Shown here: positions 15,819 to 19,414 of the stretch, piece by piece
Numbering within the stretch: position 1 is the first letter of the stretch
Layout: every line of letters starts with the position of its first letter
Source of the DNA: Pseudomonadota bacterium
GTDB taxonomy: Bacteria; Pseudomonadota; Alphaproteobacteria; Caulobacterales; Aquidulcibacteraceae
Assembly (NCBI GenBank): GCA_023410295.1
Contig: JAEYPY010000251.1
Span: 1-19,414, forward strand
Direction of reading: 5' to 3'
DNA length: 19,414 nt
Position numbers and translations under genes: made by a program
The notes under the pieces: generated by a model
The model's input: only the letters and a program-made list of their open reading frames with translations
What the model was told of the DNA's origin: nothing
Databases searched by the model: none

Positions 15819-16589
15819 TTACTCGGCGGCGCCGCGCCGGCGGCGCTGCAGCGCTTCGGCCGCGACCGAGGTCGGCGCCGACTTGTGCGTCTCAGGACGC
15901 CAGAGTTCGTCGCGCGCAAACAGCGCGCCCCACACCAGCGCCAGGTCCGTCGAGAGCGCCCACGACATCGCGTAGTATTTCGGCGCGGCGGTCGGATCGC
16001 CGCCTTCGGCCACGCGCTCGACGCCCACGACGCCCGGGCGCGCACTCAGATAATAGCGCCGCGCCGTCTTCAGCGGCTCAAGCTGCTCGCGCGAAAGTGG
16101 GCGCGGGCCGACGATAGCCATGTCGCCGGCGATCACATGCAACAGCTGCGGCAAGCGCTCGAACGCCACCTGCCACTTGCTCGGCGCCGCGCCGCTGTCG
16201 TTGGCGATGACGGTCCAGTCCTTCTCGCCTTCGCCCTCTTCGCCGACGCGCAGCCGCTCCACCTTCGCCGATGGCGGCGCAATGCGCAGCGAAAGGCAAC
16301 GGAAATTCTTGCCGCCATAGCCAACGCGGTCATGCGCCAGGAAAACCGGCGCGCCGTAGCGCACGCGCGCCCACACCGCCGCGCCCAGCATGAGCGGCAG
16401 CCACACCGGCACCGTGAGCACGGACAAAAACAGATCGATCGCGCGTTTTCCCCAGCCGCCAAGCATGGCGTCGTAGGAGACCACCTGCGCGCTGGCGAGG
16501 TCGCGCCGAAGCTGGGCGTCAAACGAGGCGCCCCCTCCTGGTCCCTGCGGCTGCTTTTTTGGCGATCCTGATGGCAGCTGAATGAGCAT
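15819..16589 (-). CDS. Sugar transferase-family protein (WcaJ/PglC type) with altered catalytic residues
   Basis: A 256-residue member of the bacterial sugar transferase family (monotopic phosphoglycosyl transferases that load the first sugar phosphate onto a lipid carrier). Visible features are KRAIDLFLSVL with a hydrophobic re-entrant segment (about 48-72), PVFLAHDRVG, GDMAIVGPRP (155-164) and SARPGVVGVERV. The usual KFRTM block reads CLSLRIA. The catalytic Asp-Glu of the DELPQL motif is E144-R145 (FERLPQL), so classical activity is doubtful. The start at 16589 has AAGGG 6 bases upstream; the longer reading to 16694 covers an AT-rich stretch and is unlikely. It diverges from the kinase-like gene at 16834 and converges on the kinase gene with stops directly abutting. 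Confidence 0.85.
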   Translation of the reverse strand: MLIQLPSGSPKKQPQGPGGGASFDAQLRRDLASAQVVSYDAMLGGWGKRAIDLFLSVLTVPVWLPLMLGAAVWARVRYGAPVFLAHDRVGYGGKNFRCLSLRIAPPSAKVERLRVGEEGEGEKDWTVIANDSGAAPSKWQVAFERLPQLLHVIAGDMAIVGPRPLSREQLEPLKTARRYYLSARPGVVGVERVAEGGDPTAAPKYYAMSWALSTDLALVWGALFARDELWRPETHKSAPTSVAAEALQRRRRGAAE

Positions 16590-16595
16590 CCCGAG

Positions 16596-16600
16596 CCCTT
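16596..16600 (-). promoter_or_regulatory. Ribosome binding site of the sugar transferase-like gene
   Basis: AAGGG on the minus strand lies 6 bases before the ATG at 16589. It supports this start over upstream in-frame codons. Confidence 0.6.
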
Positions 16601-16658
16601 TACGTCGGCGAGAGAGTAGACCCCGCCACGCGAGGTTCAACGGCTCCGGCGCCGGCAC

Positions 16659-16683
16659 TTGGCTTATTTTTACTATTATTGGC
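16659..16683. promoter_or_regulatory. AT-rich island in the divergent intergenic region
   Basis: Between two TTGGC repeats (16659-16663 and 16679-16683) lie 15 bases with a single G or C outside the repeats, a sharp contrast with the GC-rich surroundings. The island sits about 70 bp upstream of the transferase-like start and about 150 bp upstream of the kinase-like start. It is a plausible promoter or protein-binding region for one or both genes, but no well-spaced -35/-10 pair is clear. Confidence 0.35.
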
Positions 16684-16798
16684 AGCGCGGCCACTGGTCG
16701 CGCGTAGAGCGGGAAAAGCGCCGGGCTGAGGCGTTGCGCCGGTGGATAAAAGGTTCGCGCTGGAACCAGGTACGCCCGATTGCGTTGACGCCCCGGCT

Positions 16799-16820
16799 AT
16801 AGGTACAGCTGCGTACCTAT
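16799..16820. promoter_or_regulatory. Inverted repeat just upstream of the kinase-like gene (candidate operator)
   Basis: ATAGGTAC (16799-16806) and GTACCTAT (16813-16820) are perfect 8-bp arms around a 6-bp spacer AGCTGC. A further direct half-site AGGTAC lies at 16768-16773. The repeat ends 3 bases before the GGGGGA ribosome site (16823-16828) of the GTG at 16834, so a bound protein or an RNA hairpin could control initiation. TATAGG at 16798-16803 resembles a -10 element but lacks a properly spaced -35. Confidence 0.5.
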
Positions 16821-16833
16821 TTGGGGGAAATCC

Positions 16834-17856
16834 GTGACGGCACCGCTGATTGGCGAGGGCATCCCGCGAGCGGCGACCCTGCGCTCCTATTGGGAGCCGT
16901 CGCAGTCGCTGGCGATGAGCCGGATGAAGCGCGCCATCGGCCGGCAATGGTGGCTGGCGCTGGTCATCGCGATGCTGATCGGCGGCGCTGGGGTCGGCTA
17001 CGATCTTTGGGGCGGGGCCTCGCCAATTTCGGCGCTTCTCTTCTGGAGCCCGATCGCCATCGCCGCAGGCCTCGCGGCGGGGTTCATCTCAGAACTCAGC
17101 CGCAACACCGTCACCTCGCTCTCCAGCCTCGGCAAGCAGCGCGGCTATTCGGTTCTGGGCGCAGCGCCCGAACTCACGCCGCGCAGCCTGCGCCAACTGC
17201 CGCCCGACCAGCGCAATCCGCTCGGCTGCCTCGCCTTCCAGCCGGCCTCGTCCTACTCGACCGCGTTCCGCGACTTGCAGAGCACACTGAGCGACAAGGG
17301 CGTCGTCGCCTTCATCTCGGCGATGAGCGAGGACGGCGCGACCACCGCCGCGCTCAGCACCGCCGTCAGCGCCACGCAGCAAGGGCGCAACGTCATCGTC
17401 GTCGATTGCGACCTGCGCCGCCGCTCGCTGACGCGCCGCTTCGACGGGCGTCCCGAAAACGGCGTGCTCGAAGCGGCCGCCGATCCCACGACTTGGCGCA
17501 GCCTCGTGGTCACGGAAGATGAGACCGGCCTGCAGATCCTGCCCGCCGCGCGCATCCGCAATCCGTGGCGCTCATCGCTGATCGGCTCGCGTGGCTTCGC
17601 CGAACTCATCGGCCAGCTGCGCCAGCACTACGACCAGGTGATCCTCGATTGCCCGCCGGCGCTTGCGAGCTCCGAAGGTGCGGTGATCGCGTCTATGGCC
17701 GATGCGTCCGTCGTCGTCGCCGCGTGGGACAAGACGCCGCTCACCGCCGTGCGCCGCACCATGCAGATGCTGAAGCGGCGGATGGGCGGCTCGGCCGGGA
17801 TCTACGTCAATCGCGTGCCGCCGGGATATCGCTTCGGTCGCTTGCGGCCGGACTGA
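16834..17856 (+). CDS. BY-kinase-like membrane protein without the Walker A lysine (probable pseudokinase)
   Basis: A 340-residue relative of the cytoplasmic BY-kinase domain, anchored by two TM segments (about residues 38-58 and 66-88) joined by a loop of under ten residues, so the periplasmic chain-length domain is absent. The P-loop region reads ISAMSEDGATTAAL: the invariant Lys is A169, encoded by GCG at 17338-17340. Walker A' (VVDCDLRRRSL) and Walker B (VILDCPPA) are kept. The C-terminus has only two Tyr (IYVNRVPPGYRFG) and no tyrosine cluster. ATP binding or kinase activity is therefore doubtful; a regulatory or scaffolding role with the full kinase encoded at 13695 is inferred. The GTG start follows GGGGGA by 5 bases. 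Its last 50 bp overlap the convergent Hsp70-like gene. Confidence 0.88.
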   Translation: MTAPLIGEGIPRAATLRSYWEPSQSLAMSRMKRAIGRQWWLALVIAMLIGGAGVGYDLWGGASPISALLFWSPIAIAAGLAAGFISELSRNTVTSLSSLGKQRGYSVLGAAPELTPRSLRQLPPDQRNPLGCLAFQPASSYSTAFRDLQSTLSDKGVVAFISAMSEDGATTAALSTAVSATQQGRNVIVVDCDLRRRSLTRRFDGRPENGVLEAAADPTTWRSLVVTEDETGLQILPAARIRNPWRSSLIGSRGFAELIGQLRQHYDQVILDCPPALASSEGAVIASMADASVVVAAWDKTPLTAVRRTMQMLKRRMGGSAGIYVNRVPPGYRFGRLRPD

Positions 17857-19180
17857 CGCCGCCGCGCGCGGCCAGCATGCTCTCCGGCGCCAGCGCGCCG
17901 CCAATCGCAATTGCAAGCTGGGGAAAAACCGGCGCGAGATTGCCGCCGAACGCCGGCGCATGCGCCCAATCCGGCGTCGCCGGCCGCGCCAGCACACGCG
18001 GACGCCCGCCCTTCTTTCGGGCGACGAGTTCGCGGATGAACGGCGCCGCCGCCCCGCCGCCGACGGCCACCGCCTGCACTTCGGTGCGGTGCCGCGCCGT
18101 CGCATCATCGCGCACCACGGCAAGGCTGTGCGCATAGGCGTCCGCCAGTGTCTTCATGAAGCTCTTGAAGTCACGGTCGCGCTCGATGTCCTTCATCGCC
18201 AGCGTGACGTTGCGCCCGGCGTGGCGGAAGATGACGCGCCCATCCTCGAACAGCGCTTCCTTCACATCGCGCATGCGCCGCATCAACGCCGACCACAGCG
18301 CTTGTTGTTCATCGCCCTTGGCCCAGCGCGCCACGTCGAGCGCACGGTTGGCGATCAGCTGATCGATGAAATCGCCCGCCTGTTTCAGCGTGACGCGCGC
18401 TTCCGGCAATTCGATCGTGCGTTCGCCGATGCGCGCGAGCGCTGCGATATCGGTCGTGCCCGCGCCCATATCGAGCACGATGAAATGCGTGCCGCTCTCT
18501 TCCAGGCCAATCGACGTGTAGCTCGCCGCCGCGGTAGCTTCGAAAATGAGCCCCATGTCGATTGGCTCGGGCGCCTCGCTTGCCTTCGGTAAAAGCTTGC
18601 CGATTGCCTCGATCGCGACGCCCTCGGGCGCGAGCAGCTTCTTACCAGCGGCACGGCGAAACGCTTCGGCTTCCGCGAACAGGCGCAAAATCGGCCCGTG
18701 CATGCCGGCGCTGTCGCCGCGCCGCCAAGCCGGCGCTGCATAGCGGAAAGCTAGATCGGCCTTCGCCAGCATCGCATCGGCGCGCACCGCGCGCTCCGCC
18801 GAGGCCAGCAAGTACGCCAGATAAAGCACGACCAGATCGCGCATCTGGAAAACACGGTGCGGATCGATCGCCGCCGGCGCATTGGTGTTCAGCGCGCGAT
18901 CGAGATCGCTGACCGAGAGTAGCGTCTTGAACGAACGCAGCGCCACGCGCCGCTCGCGCGACAGCGCATCCGCACGCTCCAGCGCCGGGCGCCCGAACAT
19001 CACGTGCCCCGCATCGATGAAGACGGCGCTCTCCAGCAGAAACGCGTTGCCAGCGCCGTCCGGGCTCAGCATCAGCGGCCGCACGCGTGCGGGATCGAAC
19101 GCATCCCACGCGTCCGAAGGCGCAGCTGCGGCCTTCGAATAAGCGGTGCCGAAATCGATGCAGAGCGTCCAGCCGCTCAT
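17807..19180 (-). CDS. Hsp70-family/actin-fold ATPase protein
   Basis: A 457-residue protein of the Hsp70-actin superfamily. Three ATP-site motifs are present: phosphate 1 at CIDFGTAYSKAA (D9), phosphate 2 at VLDMGAGTTDIAAL (D237 to D244), and the adenosine motif AVAVGGGAAAPF (GGG at 374-376). It has a nucleotide-binding domain only, with no DnaK-type substrate-binding domain or EEVD-like tail, closer to YegD-like or other atypical Hsp70 proteins. The client or partner is unknown. The ATG at 19180 overlaps the stop of the upstream Lys-rich gene (ATGA), so the two are probably translationally coupled. The C-terminal 17 or so codons overlap the end of the kinase-like gene on the other strand. 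Confidence 0.9.
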   Translation of the reverse strand: MSGWTLCIDFGTAYSKAAAAPSDAWDAFDPARVRPLMLSPDGAGNAFLLESAVFIDAGHVMFGRPALERADALSRERRVALRSFKTLLSVSDLDRALNTNAPAAIDPHRVFQMRDLVVLYLAYLLASAERAVRADAMLAKADLAFRYAAPAWRRGDSAGMHGPILRLFAEAEAFRRAAGKKLLAPEGVAIEAIGKLLPKASEAPEPIDMGLIFEATAAASYTSIGLEESGTHFIVLDMGAGTTDIAALARIGERTIELPEARVTLKQAGDFIDQLIANRALDVARWAKGDEQQALWSALMRRMRDVKEALFEDGRVIFRHAGRNVTLAMKDIERDRDFKSFMKTLADAYAHSLAVVRDDATARHRTEVQAVAVGGGAAAPFIRELVARKKGGRPRVLARPATPDWAHAPAFGGNLAPVFPQLAIAIGGALAPESMLAARGGVSPAASDRSDIPAARD

Positions 19181-19413
19181 GCGCGCTGCTTTTTCCTGGC
19201 GGTCTTCTTTTTGGCAGGCGTCTTCTTCGCCCTCTTCTTAGCCGCCTTCTTCTTCGCCGCGCTCTTCTTCGGGGCCGCAGCGCGCTCGGCCACCACGCGC
19301 GGCTGCACAAGCACTTGCCCGCCCCGCGCCACACCCCGCGCAGCGATGCGCACTACGTTCGGCGCTTTGGCGGTCGGTGCGCTTAATTCATGCAGCTGCG
19401 CATCAAAGCGCTC
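19177..19413 (-). CDS. Partial gene: C-terminus with histone-H1-like Lys/Ala-rich tail
   Basis: The frame is open from the right edge to a TGA at 19177-19179, so only the last 78 residues of a larger protein are seen. They begin ERFDAQLHELSAPTAK, pass through a stretch with VVRIAARGVARGGQ, and end in about 32 residues that are nearly all Lys, Ala, Arg, Pro and Thr (motifs PKKSAAKKKAAKKRAKK and TPAKKKTARKK). Such tails in bacteria usually bind nucleic acid or other polyanions. The main domain lies outside the window, so no function is given. Its stop overlaps the ATG of the Hsp70-like gene. Confidence 0.75.
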   Translation of the reverse strand, partial: ERFDAQLHELSAPTAKAPNVVRIAARGVARGGQVLVQPRVVAERAAAPKKSAAKKKAAKKRAKKTPAKKKTARKKQRA

Positions 19414-19414
19414 A

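Noticed and set aside
16590..16694. N-terminal extension of the transferase-like gene through the AT-rich island
   Set aside because: The ATG at 16589 has a good AAGGG site, and the island has intergenic character.
16780..16803. Promoter formed by TTGCGT or TTGACG with TATAGG
   Set aside because: Spacers are 12 and 7 bases, far from the usual 16-18, so no promoter is called.

Overview
This 19.4 kb window comes from a GC-rich bacterial chromosome. It is almost certainly alphaproteobacterial. The clues are a three-gene transhydrogenase (pntAA/pntAB/pntB) next to a short aa3-oxidase subunit IV-like gene, the codon use, and the GTG starts. A Caulobacterales/Hyphomonadaceae-like organism would fit, but that is inference. 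No gap between genes exceeds about 250 bases. I see no rRNA, tRNA, CRISPR array, transposase or phage gene.

Left (1-5511, + strand): the C-terminal bulk of an RND efflux permease whose start lies outside the window. It is followed 25 bp later by a secreted M13 zinc peptidase with a lipoprotein signal. A strong intrinsic terminator closes the unit, and a palindromic repeat pair lies just beyond it.

Middle (5624-12787, all - strand): a long run of closely packed genes. In transcription order they are a PP-type phosphatase; after a gap, a CoxIV-like membrane protein; pntAA; an NTF2/SnoaL-like protein; a small exported protein; pntAB; a membrane protein with a colicin-D-immunity-like N-terminus; pntB; a small membrane protein; an unknown soluble protein; and a DUF1801 protein. 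Several junctions are 1-4 bp gaps or an ATGA overlap. The proton-translocating transhydrogenase (NADH + NADP+ to NAD+ + NADPH, driven by proton-motive force) is therefore encoded in an operon with uncharacterised genes lying between its subunits.

Right (12980-17856): an exopolysaccharide export module. It holds a short Wza-like outer-membrane lipoprotein, a full Wzc-like co-polymerase/BY-kinase, a convergent sugar transferase, and a second small BY-kinase-like membrane protein. The last two diverge from a shared 244 bp region and both have altered catalytic residues: the kinase-like protein has Ala where the Walker A Lys should be, and the transferase has Glu-Arg where the Asp-Glu dyad should be. 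This is the most unusual biology in the window. Near-perfect palindromes lie just upstream of the second kinase gene and of the phosphatase gene.

Far right (17807-19414, - strand): an Hsp70/actin-fold ATPase whose end overlaps the second kinase gene by 50 bp. Its start overlaps (ATGA) the end of a partial gene that encodes a histone-H1-like Lys/Ala-rich tail.
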